A stretch of 64,000 bases of DNA from Gavia stellata (lineage: Eukaryota; Chordata; Aves; Gaviiformes; Gaviidae): assembly GCF_030936135.1 (NCBI RefSeq), contig NC_082620.1, positions 1,426,001 through 1,490,000 of the forward strand, read 5' to 3'. The notes under the pieces were generated by a model. The model saw only the letters and a list, made by a program, of their open reading frames with translations. It did not search any database and had not been told where the DNA came from. The position numbers and the translations under genes were made by a program. Shown here one piece after another: positions 1 through 11,720 of the stretch (position 1 is the first letter of the stretch; every line of letters starts with the position of its first letter).

Positions 1-1224
1 AGTCGTCCTGCTAAAACGCTGGGGCTCAACCTCCGTCTTCCAGCGCTGGACACCAAAAAGGGGGTGCAATCACCGGACTGCACCCTGCGGCCGGCCCCGG
101 GTGCCCGCTGCACCCCCAAATAGCTGCAGGACTGGAGTTTTCGTCACCGAGATGTACCCAGGACTCCGACCCGCTGGGCTGGCCAGGCGGAGAAGCGCAG
201 ATACAGTGTCCTGGCATGGCTCTGTGCTCGTTATGAGCGTAAAAAGCCCTGGCAGAGCAGCGGTGGTGGAGGAGCTGAGGTTTTGTTCACTTATTTCTTT
301 TTTTAAACTCCTTTTCCAAGGCCGGTTTGGTTTCCTTGGGTGTTTTTTCTTTCTTCTTGAGCTTCTTTGGGGTTTCACTTAAACATTTCTCTCTGCGGTG
401 ATGCAGAGAGCGGGCACTGATTTAGTTAATTGCAGTTAAATAAAACCCCAAGTTTAAAAACCCTCGTTTCTTTTATCCGCCCTGCATTCCAAGCCCATAA
501 AACGCAAGTTTAAAAATAATAAAAAAAGCCACTTTTTAGATTTTACAGGCGTGGCAAGAGTTGGGTCGCTCAGGGCGGTAACGTGGCTGATTTTGGGGTG
601 CAGCGATTTGGTAGATGCCACTGTCGACCGGGGGAGAGCGGAGGGTCGTTTTTTGGGGTGGGATTCGGGATTTTGCAATGTGCTGTGGTGTTGATGAAAG
701 GGTGTTTGGTGGTGGGTTGGTTTGGGGTTTTTTTTGTGGACAGCCTGCGCTGTCTGGGCTCCATCTCAACCAAGTCCCGGAGCCGGCAGAGGGCAGCCGG
801 AGCACAAATTCCCCCATCAGGCAGAAAAACTCCAGCTAAACGCTGTCTCTCCTATATCTGACAGCGCCGAGACGCCTGGAAAGACCGACAGCCCCGTTCT
901 TGCACATTATCCAAGATAATATTGCTCTGTTGTCAGAAGCTTTTTGACCTTCTCTCCATCCAAGCCTCAAACTGGCAGAAATTAGACCATTTCTCTGCGC
1001 GTCCGACATCTGTGCAACTGATGCCACCGGTGCTTAGCGGTTTTGTTTGTGAGGGTGTTGCAAACCAGCCGGAGAAAGAGGGGTTTTCTTTTTAACCGAA
1101 AGTGCTTAAAAAGCCACAAATCGAGAGCAGAAAATAGCAAGAGCATCTGAGACTATGTGTAATGCTTTCCTGATGGAAAAAAAGGGAGCTGCTAGCAAAA
1201 AAAGAAACAACCACCAAACCAGCA
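1..1224. other. Upstream non-coding DNA, nothing recognised
   Basis: I see no recognisable protein family, RNA gene or transposon on either strand. Open frames are short, without splice support, and partly low-complexity (T-rich stretch 298-362, G/T-rich stretch 640-740). Confidence 0.4.
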
Positions 1225-1490
1225 GCAACACAGTTCTAGGTCACGTTGTATAATGTCTCTCGGTGCATGCTGTATTTATGAATGAAGGGGTTAATGTATG
1301 CACTGGAGTCCGGTGGGCTGATTGATTAATCACACCAACCCCGCAACTATTTCCTGCGGACTCTCCCCATCTACAAAGCCTATTACTCAACGTTCGTTAA
1401 TGTGCGTCTATGGCTCATCAATCCGGTCATAACTTGCTATAAACTTATTTATAAATAGGATGTTAATGTAAAGTTGTAGTCTGTCCTGGT
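1225..1490. promoter_or_regulatory. AT-rich block with homeodomain/PBX-type sites, candidate enhancer
   Basis: Stands out from its surroundings by clustered TAAT/ATTA motifs. TGATTGATTAATCA (1319-1332) joins a PBX-type TGATTGAT to the 10-bp palindrome TGATTAATCA, and CTTATTTATAAATAGG near 1444-1459 is MEF2/TATA-like. TTAATGTATG near 1291, GTTAATGTG near 1395 and GTTAATGTA near 1462 repeat the same TTAATGT word three times. Possible conserved enhancer; conservation cannot be tested here. Confidence 0.3.
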
Positions 1491-4429
1491 CTCATAAGTA
1501 GGTGGCTTTGGGTCCGGCTGGGTGGGGATCCTGTGTCCCACTGTGGGGAAGTCCCGTGCTCAAAGTCCGCTCTTGCTTTCCAAAGCCTCTCGCCCTGTGG
1601 GGAAAACCAGGCACCAAAATGATGCTAAAAAAGTAAAAAGACGTGGGCAGACTTGGCGGTGGCCAAAGGGAGCAGGGAAGGGAAGCCCCGGAGAGCAAAG
1701 GGTTGCCCGTTTTTTGGCAGTATGGGTATTTTTCCAAGCGAGGTTTTCAGGGAGGATGGAAATGCTGATGCTGAGCAGCGTTTTGGATGCGTTATCATGC
1801 TGCATAGTGGCTTAAACCCCCTGCTCAGCACCCTTGGGTGCTCAGCAAGCTACGCTACCCCACCGCAGAGCTAATGGTGGGAAGGGGTCGGGTATCTCCC
1901 CTGCAGAGCAAGCCAGGATGGGCTGTTAGCACCGGGACTGTGGTAATTTTTGGCCGGAGGCAGGCAGGGAAAGGTTTTTATCGACATGAAGCCTAAAGAT
2001 GCTGAAGGGCAAGGAGAAGGGCAAGATGTAGCTGGAGAGTTTGGTGGCCCGGTGAAGGGACACAGAAGTGGTCAGATTCGGCATATTTTTCCGGGAGCGG
2101 AGGATGACAAGGGACAGGGATGGATGGACATGCAGGTAAGACGATAAAAGACTGATTTAAGCCATTTTCTTCTCGGGTAAGGGAAGAAGCATTACAAGCC
2201 GAGGCATGGGAAGTGTTGCTAAGCCTGAAAAGCACGGCCCTGCATTTTCCACCGGGAGGATCTCGAGGAATTTCCAGCGCTGGCCGAGCCGTGTAGAGGA
2301 GATTTCGCAGGGGTGGGGCTGCGGGAGCTGGGTCCCATTCTGCTGCCAAGCAAGCCTACATCGGCTGCCACGGCTCAGCCCGTCCTTGGGCTCCTTGCCC
2401 CATTGCAAGCGCTTTTGCAAGCACCCAGGTTTGCTAGCAAAAAATAAAACAAATACATATCACGCACGGAGTAACGTGAAGCTCCTGCTCTGCGCTGGGA
2501 GACCCCCAAAGCCTTGCAGAGCCCCCCAAGACCACCCAGGTATAAAATGCCCTTGAGGTCTCGCTTGTCTCCTTCCAGCGGCAGTGCAAAAGGGCAAAGA
2601 GGATCCTACGCCCCCGAATCGCACCGGACAGGCCCTGCCCTTCCCTCTGCTGCTGCAATAAGCCCGTCTTTTCTTGCAATCCCTCTTGGCAAGCCGAGGA
2701 AAGGCGGGGAGGGGGGGACGGGACCTGGCTGCCCTCCAAGGAGAAGCAAATGCAAATATTTCTTCACTTCAGGCTGGGTGCGGCCCAGGGATAAAATTTC
2801 CCCGGGCTTTCCCAGCGAAGGCTTCCGATACCATACCCAGCTGCGAGCCCAATTTGCTCCCAGGAATATGATGGTGTATCCTATAAAAAAACCCAAAGGT
2901 TATCTTTCTTGCAACTCAAGGGCCAGCCCGTTGTTTTAAAAAGAGCTTTTAAATTAAAGGAGGAGCTGACAGGCACGGACGTAGTATTTTTAAATCAGTG
3001 GTCAAAGTGTTGCTTTGTAACAAATAAGGCCTTTGTGCAGGTTTTGTTTGCAAGCCGAAGATTTTGGCGCGGCGTGAGGAAAGGAAGCCTGTAAAGGGAA
3101 ATGGGCTGGAAAGTGCCTTTCCTGGGCATCCCCCCGGTCAGCCATGAGAAATGCAAAAAGCAGAGAGGGAGAGATGAGCTGGATTCCTTGCGTGCCTTCG
3201 CTCTGCCATCACCACCTTCAAGGTGCCAGGAAGGAGCCGGCTGCGCGGAGGGAAACGCTGCAGGAGGGGAAACTGAGGCCGAAGCAGCCGCTGGGGCTTT
3301 GCTGGCTGGCAAAGGTGCTGGGAGGAGGGTTGGGTGCTTCGTGTTGACAATGTTTGTTGTTTGGTTTGGTTTTCTGTTTTGTTGGTTTTTTTAAATGGGA
3401 TGGAGAGAGCTGGAGGAAAAATTATGGTTTTTTCCTTTGGTTGACCCGGGTTAATTGCAACCATATCCCAGCCGGCTTGCTGCAGCATTGTCCTTCCCTG
3501 CAGAGCGTTCGGACCTGTTTTCTGCACTTTCCCGTCTTCAAGACAACCTAAAAACCTAACATTTCTTAAACAAAAAGTGGTCTCATCCTGCTGGCTAAGG
3601 GAAAACCAGCAGGGATCACTCTGGGAGCAGCCCAAGCCCTGAATTTCTCCAGCTTCATTATGCAGCAGAGGTGGGATATATAAAAAAAAAAAAAGCAATA
3701 TTCTTTTTTTCTGATTTTCCCCACAAAACTGAAACACCCAGCACCACCATTTATTTTTAAAGCATGCCCTGTTTTCGATAACGCGAGGTGAAATCGATGC
3801 AGCTGGTTACGCAAGCGTGTTTACCAGGCTGCAAGTGAGACACTGGGTTATTTAAAAAAAAAAAAAAAAAAGGCAAAAAACCCCAAACAAACCACCCTAT
3901 TTCTGAAAACAGATGCATGGCACATGCCTGCAAGCAGGGCTTTGACATCTTATATCCCAGCTTTCCTTCATCGTATCAGCAGCTATTACAGCATCCCGCA
4001 GCCCTGTTTCCTGAAAAGAAACAATTTTGCTCAGACCTGGCTTCAAGCAGCTTACATCTTTATTTTGCTGGAGTGTCCGTTAGAGCTCATCGGTGAGGGG
4101 TTTTATGAAAAAAAAAGAGGTATTTCTCGCAGAGGTTAGCCCATTTGTCAAGGTGGCTTATTGACCTCGGTGATTTATCACTGGGAAAAAAGCTGGAGGG
4201 AAGAGGAGGAGGAGGGAATAGCTCCTAAAAATAAATATATCTCTCAATTCTCCGTGTGGCTAGACTTCCCCTCACAAACCAGCTGGAAGAATGTATTTTG
4301 ATCTCTTTTAATCGGACTGCTTCGTCCGAGGCTGAATCTTGCTGAGGCGATCGGCTTCCACCCGACGTGTTAAGGGGACCACGTTTTTCTGCCGAAAAAG
4401 AGAAAGAAGCAAGAAAAGGGAGGGTATTC
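1491..4429. other. Upstream non-coding DNA
   Basis: No gene recognised. Contains a short MIR-like snippet (GGGGAAACTGAGGC near 3269) and an A18 run at 3854-3871. CTCCTAAAAATAAATA near 4220-4235 includes a perfect MEF2 consensus (CTAAAAATAA) just before the CpG island that follows. Confidence 0.4.
3854..3871 (+). repeat. Poly(A) tract (A18)
   Basis: Eighteen consecutive A with no target-site duplication or retrotransposon body recognised beside it. Confidence 0.9.
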
Positions 4430-4985
4430 GCCTGACAAAAGGGGGAGGAGGAGGCCGAGGGCTGCCCCTCACGGCCCGGCCCCGCCGCCTCCGGCTCCAC
4501 AGCGCCGCCTCGCCCGCGGTACTGCGGGAGCTGCCCCCCGCCGCTCGCTTCACAAAATGGCCGCCTGGCGGGGCCACGGCGAGCGGCGCCGAGGCGACAA
4601 AATGGCGCCGGGCGGGCAGCTGGGGGAAGGACGGACGATGCGCGGCTGCGGGGGCCGGGGCGGCGAGTGTGGGCTTCAGCCGTGCCAGGAGCATGGTGGA
4701 GGGGGTCCTCTTCGTGTGCGTATCCCCTTCAGGCGGGTAGTGAAAGCGCTGCGGGTGAAACCTGACCTTCTCCCCCCCCCCCCCCCCCCCCGCCCTTTTC
4801 TCCCCGCCGTCTTTGCAGAGGGATGCGAAAATGCCCAGAAATGCGCATTTCCACTCGGCCACGGGGATGGCGGAGGCCTCGGCTTCCCCCCCGCCGCCTC
4901 AGATCCCCCCCCAGGCACCATCGCTGCTTCACGCCCCCCCCCCGGCACCATCGTCCCCTCGTTACCCTCACGGCGCAGCTCGCCG
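4430..4985 (+). promoter_or_regulatory. Upstream CpG island with YY1-type motifs, candidate promoter of an unannotated transcript
   Basis: Dense CpG, with AAAATGGCCGCC (4556-4567) and AAAATGGCGCC (4600-4610), both near-matches to the YY1 element AAnATGGCGGC. This element often lies just downstream of CpG-island transcription starts and in the sense direction, which hints at + strand transcription from about 4.5 kb. The 3' half is C-rich, with C20 at 4772-4791 and a 30-bp duplication around GGCACCATCG (4914 and 4944). The transcript could be a lncRNA or a far-upstream 5' exon of SPEN; neither is shown. The frame opened by the ATG in the first YY1 motif looks like GC-rich noise. Confidence 0.5.
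4772..4791 (+). repeat. Poly(C) tract (C20)
   Basis: Twenty C in a row inside the upstream CpG island. Its length may be inaccurate in any assembly. Confidence 0.85.
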
Positions 4986-7200
4986 GCACCGACCCCTGAA
5001 ATGTGGGTTTTTTTTCCTCATAGCGTGAAGATTTTTGGCCCAGAATTGCTCTTTCCACACGTCCCCCCTCATCATCACCACACGCGCCCCAAGGTGGGTA
5101 GTTTTATGCCTAATTCTTTCTTTTCCACCGCTTTTCTCCTTTGCAGGGGTTGAAGCTACCACCTCCCGCTCTCCTCACGGTATGGAAAATACCCAAACGC
5201 GCTTAAAAAAAAATAATAAAACAACCCCAAAGCACCCGAGGATTGATTTATCTTCAGAGCCGGAGTGGCGCGGGGAAGAAGCCGTCGCCGCTTGCCTTGC
5301 TCCCCACGACAACCCGACCGCCATTCGGTTAATTAAAAGCATGTACTTGGTGTGATCAGATGTGGTAATACCATAAAAAAAAAAATACCCCGTAACATCC
5401 AAACGCTCGTTGTTGGAGGCTGCAGCCAAGGTACCACGTATGCTTTTTTTTTTTAAATACGTTTTTTAATGTTGCATTACCTTTTTTCTGTAGCACAGTG
5501 TTGTTACAGGCTACGTTGTAACATTGCCCCTTCTTTGTTAAAAACCACATGCCTAAAATACTACTGTTTTTTCCTGGAATTACAGATTTAGGCCCATACA
5601 GATGCTCTTTTATTTCTACGTATATAGAAATATTCCTATATATTTACCGCATATTTATATATATCTCTCTCCTTTTTCCAGGGACTGATTACAGAATATA
5701 AAATAAACCCCCACACCTCAACCACTATGATTTAATTATATATAATCACTGTAATTTTGGCCCATATATATGTTTGATTTTATATATATATATTACCTTT
5801 GTTTTCCTCCATTGGCTTTCTACTACAATAAATCCTAAAAGCAGGAGAAAAAAAAAATGCCATCAAAAAAAAAAGAAAAAGAACAAAAAGCAACCCATCT
5901 CTTTTTTACAGTCCATGGTGGAAGTTTGTGCCTGAATGTTTTATTTGTTCCACAGAGATGCAGATTTTCCTTGGGAGGTTTGGGGAGGATTTTTTTTTTA
6001 ATGAAAAGAGGAAAAAAATACACCCAGAAAAACAACAATAAAAGAGAACCAAAAAGAAAAAAAAAAAAGGCACACAAAAACAAACCCCAGCAACTGAAGC
6101 TGCAAATGCAATCAAATAGTCCGGATCAGACAATACATTGCAACAAAAAGAGAGGACAAATTAGTTCAACTGAAATGGCAGGGCTTTGCTGTAGATCCGG
6201 GAGGAGGGATCAGCTCCTTTATCCCACCATCTAGCGCTCCAAACACCACCATTTTTTTTTTTTGTGCTTTGTGTTGGGGCGTTTTATTTAAAGCCAAGCA
6301 GGCTGCAAAACCCCGCCGAGCCTGGGCTGCCAAAGCCGCTCGTGGACTTAATTTTTTTTTTTATAGCTAGCTATTTTTTTCCCCCTGCCGCACCCCATCC
6401 TTGTGCAATCCTCTCCCTTTTATTATGTGCTCTATCACTTGCTCTATCTTTTCTTTTTTTTTTTTTTTTTCTTTCCTTCTGCGGGTATGAAGGTTTCTCT
6501 CCCCAGCTTGGCTGCTTATTCCAGAAGTTTCTACGGGGGAGGGGAGCACCCACTGCGGAGCCTTTGCCGCAGCGCCGGGCAGGCGTGGTCCCTGCCGCTG
6601 GGGGAGGATGAGGAGGATGAGGATGCAGAGGATGCAACCACCTCTCCCTACCTTCCCTCCCCAGCTAGCAGCCTCTTTCCAAGCCTCTCCCCCTTGCTAG
6701 ATTTCCCCATCCTTGAAAAGGGTGCTGGGAAGTGTTTGCAAGGATTTGGGTTTTCTTTTTTTTTAAAAATCTTTTTTTTTTTCCTCCCCCTTTGCTAAAT
6801 AAATTAAAAGCAGAGATGTCTCCTGATGGAGATGGATGAGGCTGGGCTCACAGCAATGGGGTTGCTCGCTCGCACGCACTGCCGCAGCCTTGATCTGGCG
6901 TAGCGAGGGTAGCGATGGCAGAAGTGACCTTTCCCAGGCGGTGGGAGGGAGGCTTCCCCCCCCTGCCCCGACATGCTCCTGCTTGGAATTAATTTTAACT
7001 AGCGGGGTTCTTATTTTTTATTTTCTTTCTCCCTTTCCTTTAAAGAACAGCTTGCTCTCTCAGTGGTTTGGGTTTTTTTTTTTTTCCCTTGTTAGCCTGT
7101 GGGTTGAAGCTTCCTCATGATCTTTTTTTTTTTTTTTTTTGTGCGTGTGTTTTGAATTGCGTTTTAAAATTGCCCAGCTGGAGACAAGTCTTGATTAGAG
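4986..7200. other. AT-rich, homopolymer-rich non-coding DNA
   Basis: Low-complexity DNA: TA-rich patches (5620-5800), A-rich runs (5850-6080) and T runs at 6454-6470, 7070-7085 and 7123-7140. Several AATAAA hexamers occur (for example near 5701 and 5828) but no coding region feeding a 3' UTR is seen on either strand. Confidence 0.5.
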
Positions 7201-10200
7201 CTGGAACAATAGCTCCGTTTTATTAATAATGGGAAGGATTTACAATCCTTCAGCACCTTCCTTGGAAGGCTTTCAAAATCATTTGCAAACACTCACAAAT
7301 TTAAGATTTCACAGCCCTTGGCTGTGAGGTGGGTAAGTATTTTAATGGTGCCACCACCAAAAATCACATCGGTGGCAAATCTGCATTTCTGAGTGCTTAA
7401 AAAGATGACAAATTTGGTGGGTTTTAGGGCTGCAAAGCTGGGAGGGGGGAGGTTGGTAAATGGGGCTGGCTAAAAGCGGTAACCTAAATCTGTTCAGCGT
7501 GCTCTGTAGATGCAGGGTATTTTGCTGTGTCCTGGGAACTGGGCTGTTATTTCTCTGTCTGCTCTGTGCAGACAACCACGCAGCTTGCCAGAGCAAAGCT
7601 GTGGACTTGCCTGCTTGTCAGTAAACATCTGCTTATAGATTTTTTTTTTTATATATATTTTTTTAATTCATTACCTTTTTGTAGTCCCCAAGTGACTCCC
7701 TTTAGCGCTGGTTCCGCTGTGGTTTGACCACAGCTTTGCATTAAAGCCGGCTGCTAGCGCTAATGTGTCTGCCTGCGAGCCAGAGTGACCTTGCTTGGGG
7801 GACTGGGCCCACCGAGCTAATGGAGATGCTCCGCTTCGATTACAGAACCCCGCATGATGCCTTTTTTCCAGCGCATCCCTTCCCTGACCCAGGGTAGCGG
7901 AGGGGGATGTTGCAGTATTATGGGTGAAAGCTGTCTTATGCCTTATTTTTTTTTCCTTTTTGCCTTTTTTTCCTTCCCGGGGAAATACAGGTTTGTTTGT
8001 GTAACCCTTCTCCACAGCAGATACCTTCTTTGTAACTATTGTAAACATGCAGCAATCTCAGAGCCGTCTGGGCAGTCGGATCTGGCCTCGCCGAGGAGCG
8101 TGAGGCACAGTGCTCTGGTTGTGTAAGTGTGTTGTACATGGGCCACAGAAACCCACAATGTTTCTGTGGTTCCTCCTGTCTGGATGGCATGAGTAGGTCC
8201 CAGGGCTTCCCCTTCCCACTGCTTAGAATCTCACAAAAGCAAAGGCTGGTGCTTCTGGAAAAAACTCTGCCTTGTGGTCTTTAAAAAAAAAAAAACAAAA
8301 ACCAAACTGCTGTGGATTAGTCATCCTTATTTTTTAAGGAAGCTGTGTTTGCCAGTCCTATCTGTATAACGCATGTGCGTGTGAGATATTAACTATTAGC
8401 TTTATTTGTGAAGGCTGGTAATGTGTTCTGGTCGCTGCTCTTTGGAGTCGTGCCACCGAGGCTCCGTCGAGCTGCTGCTGGCAGGTGGAAAAACTGACAG
8501 TCCAGCTTTTCATACCCTTCCCTCCATTTTCCTTTTTCAGTGCTGGTATCTCTGCAACGGCAGGTGTGGAACCGTAGGGACCGTAAGAACCGTAACCAAG
8601 GACAGATGAGATGTCTTCTGGGGTCATTTCCAACGCCAGAGAAGAAACGTCGGTGATTTATATTTTTTTCTTGCCTGCGGTAGCTTTTACTCTAAGCTCC
8701 GCCGTATCTTGTGAGAAGACTGAGTTTGACCCTTTCAGTTGTTAAAAATTATGCCATTTTTAAACTTTCATGGTTTTTTCCCTTCCCTGTGGTCACATAG
8801 AAGACCAAGCCGTGCAATTAAAACGGTGTAGCAAAGGGCAGCTCCCTCCCCCTTTCTCCTTTCAAAAAACCTTCCAGAGTTGTGTGCTCTTGAACTGCTG
8901 CATAGGCAGAAAGCATACAATGCAGTTGTCAGCATTGTGCTGATGTGTGGCACATTAAAAAAAAAAAAAAATACACACAAAAGGGGTGGGGAGAACGGTT
9001 GCCTCCAGGGAGTAAAACTGTGGGGCCCCTTTCCCTACAAGCGAACAGCCCTACGTGCGATAGTATATTACTCCGAATTTTGCTCAGGCAAAGGCAACGG
9101 GCTAACGTCAGAGGGAGTGTTGCAACGTCCTAAATTGTCTTGGTGAAGATCAGGGTCCCCTTGAACTATTTTTTTTTTTAATGTGTGAACTTGCTCCCAC
9201 GAGATGCTGCTGGTTTATTACTCGATTCCTCAAAGTCGTGCTCGCTCACCACCAGGAAGAAGGAAAAGGCTTCCTTATTGGGCGTGATTTCTTTTGTTGT
9301 GTTGCAAAAGGTAATAAAAAGCACCTGGTGCTGGTCTCTTCTAGGTCACACATGACTTCAAGGCGCAGAATCCTGGCAATCATTAGTGCGCGAAGAGTGT
9401 TAGGTATCGACGCCTTCTCGTTAGCCTCCCTTAATGAGAATATTGGCATCGGTGTTGCGTGAATGCCTCTGGCTGACCAGCGGAGAGGCCCTGCCTTGCT
9501 AAGCTGGAGCAACACCTTATGAGAAATGCAGTGATTTCACTGCCAATGAGGCCGTCTGGTTCCTGATTTGTAGCACAGCTATGACTTTATGCTTTTCTGG
9601 CAAAAATTTAGCGGAGGGTAAGTATGAGGTGTCCGGGCCAGATGTCATACCGTGCTCCCTGCGGTGGAGAGCTGGGGAAAGTTGGTGTGTGGTGTATGTA
9701 AAAATTGCCAATAGCTCCTGTGCCTAAAGCCTCGTCTGTACCTGAAATAAACCAGCGTGGACAGGGATATTAATTTTATTCTCTCGTTAGGATGTATTGG
9801 TTTGGAGATACGCCTCGTGTTCATCAGAGGCCTTCGCTGGCACGGAGGAACAGTGGACCAAGAAGCTGGCTGTTTGGGATGTTTCCACGTTTTTCAGGTT
9901 GGCACACCCTGTGGGACTCGGAATTACTTTTCTTTGGCAGTTCAGGACAAACGAGTGAGAATTACCTTGTGAGCGCTGAACTTTCACCACCCTCTGCTTT
10001 GGACTGAAGAGTTACTAGAACTACGTCCACGAGGTTTCCAAGCTAAACAAAACCTGAATTTCCAGTGCCAAAAAGCAAGCGAGCGATAGAAACCTCCGCT
10101 CCTCCTCCATAAGGGGGGAAACCGCAGTCTTTCAAGCTTTCCTGTTATCCCAAAGAGTTAAAAAGCTGCATCGTGAGATCTGCAGAGGTAAAATGAAGGC

Positions 10201-11399
10201 CAAAGCTCGCCAAGAAACTCCTGCGCCGTATTGCTGGAGAGGTTTTTGAGCGCAGCAGGTCTCGATGCACAAGTATTTTTCTTTTGTGTCTTTCTCTGAA
10301 ATCAAAGAGCGATAACCGCGCAAACCGTGTTCAGTCTGCTCCGTTTAAAATGCCATCGAGTTGCTTTGGTATCAAAACAGTGTTTGGCGAAACACAAGCT
10401 CTGATGGTGGCTGGCTCGGTATTTATTTTGTGCTGGGTGTGCTGATCAATCCGATGGGGAATGGGGGGAAGAGCAGCCTTTAGCTCACAGGTTTGGACTG
10501 TGGGTTTTGCGTTAAACCCTTGTCCTGCAACATCTCCAGCGCAATTTCTGTCATTTTTCCTGGGCATTGCACGCGGGGTCTTTATGTAGAGGTTATACAG
10601 CAACTGGGTGTTAAAAATGGCGAAGTACAGGATACGGTGATCTATCCAGCCCTAGGGGATTTGTCCTTCGCAGTTGTCATGTTCGGGTATCAAATCACGT
10701 GGGGCTGGCTTTTTTTGGTTGTTTTCTTTGTTTTTCCCCCAAAATGTAGTATTTTGCAGCCTGGAAGACCAAAGTCCTCTCTGTCTCGCTGGTGAAATGC
10801 CCCGTGTTTGGGAAAAACCCTTGCGAGGTGAGCAGGTCCAGCTCTTTGGTACGTGGTTGCACAGAAGTTGAGGGGCAAGGGGAAGCAGGGCAGAAGCCGG
10901 CATGTGATATCTCTAATTTTTCCCAACAACAGGCAAAAAAATGGGTATTAATTCTAATACATCTACTATACAGTGACCAAGAGTAAGCTCTTTTGCAGTC
11001 CTGTGATGGCACGTGGTGTTTTGGTTGCGTGGCTCAGCGATCGCACTGTACTCTGCTGCTGAAGAAACGTCTTGTTTTTGTATAGCAAAGTATTTTGAAA
11101 ACAGAAGTGTGCTTTTATATATATACAAATGGGTTCAGTGTAAACCGAATTCCAGGGGCTCCTGAGCTGTGTTTACTGTGCTGCAGAAGGTAACTGGTGC
11201 TAACCCACCGGCTACAGTGGTGGTATTTTGTGGCAGCTCCCATCCCTGGTACTGTGTGGATAAGAACACCACCATGAAGTCTAGCGGGGAAGAGCGTTTG
11301 AAAATAAATTACTAAACACTGGGTTTCGAAAACGTGAAGGGAGTTTTCTGGACCGAGTCATCTCATTGTGAAGATTTGGAACACTGACCCTCAAAGAGG
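7201..11399. other. Upstream non-coding DNA
   Basis: No gene, RNA or transposon recognised. Holds a 10-bp perfect hairpin at 8143-8169 and three ACCGTA words in 8573-8595. Open frames are at chance length. Confidence 0.4.
8143..8169 (+). repeat. Perfect 10-bp hairpin
   Basis: CCACAGAAAC (8143-8152), loop CCACAAT, GTTTCTGTGG (8160-8169). Two more G-U pairs are possible at the base if transcribed from the + strand. Too short for a microRNA precursor. Confidence 0.7.
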
Positions 11400-11720
11400 A
11401 AAGACCCGAAATCAATAGCTTATTAATACAAATCCTACACTTTGTGTTTCTCGGGATCCAGAACCAGGCTTCATGTTCAAAGCCTCATCAGCATGTAAGC
11501 CGATATCCTCTGTCTGGGCAATAAATGAGCCCAAATATCAAACAGCACCAATTCCTTCTCGGAGAAAATTACCCATTGCATAAAACGTAATGGGTAAGCA
11601 ATAAAATTAGGCCAGTAATTCAGGCTGGCTTAAAAATGAGATAAAAGCCTAGCTGGCAATTTGATAGTCAGCTGCCATACTGTCATTTTAATAAATACAG
11701 TCAATGAGCAGGAAAGGCAC
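11400..11720. promoter_or_regulatory. AT-rich block with inverted repeat, candidate regulatory element
   Basis: Rich in AATAAA/TAAT words. Contains a 9-bp inverted repeat, TTACCCATT (11569-11577) and AATGGGTAA (11589-11597), 11 bases apart, followed by CCAGTAATTCAGGCTGGC. No open frame of interest. The regulatory role is a guess from composition. Confidence 0.25.

Noticed and set aside
4557-5153. 198-codon ORF starting in the YY1-type motif of the upstream CpG island
   Set aside because: Gly/Arg/Pro-rich translation of CpG-island DNA. A donor (5094) and acceptor (5146) inside it would define an intron of only 53 bases, too short for a vertebrate.
5600-5840. Cluster of AATAAA signals, suggesting the 3' end of an upstream gene
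   Set aside because: AT-rich low-complexity DNA gives such hexamers by chance, and no coding exon precedes them on either strand.
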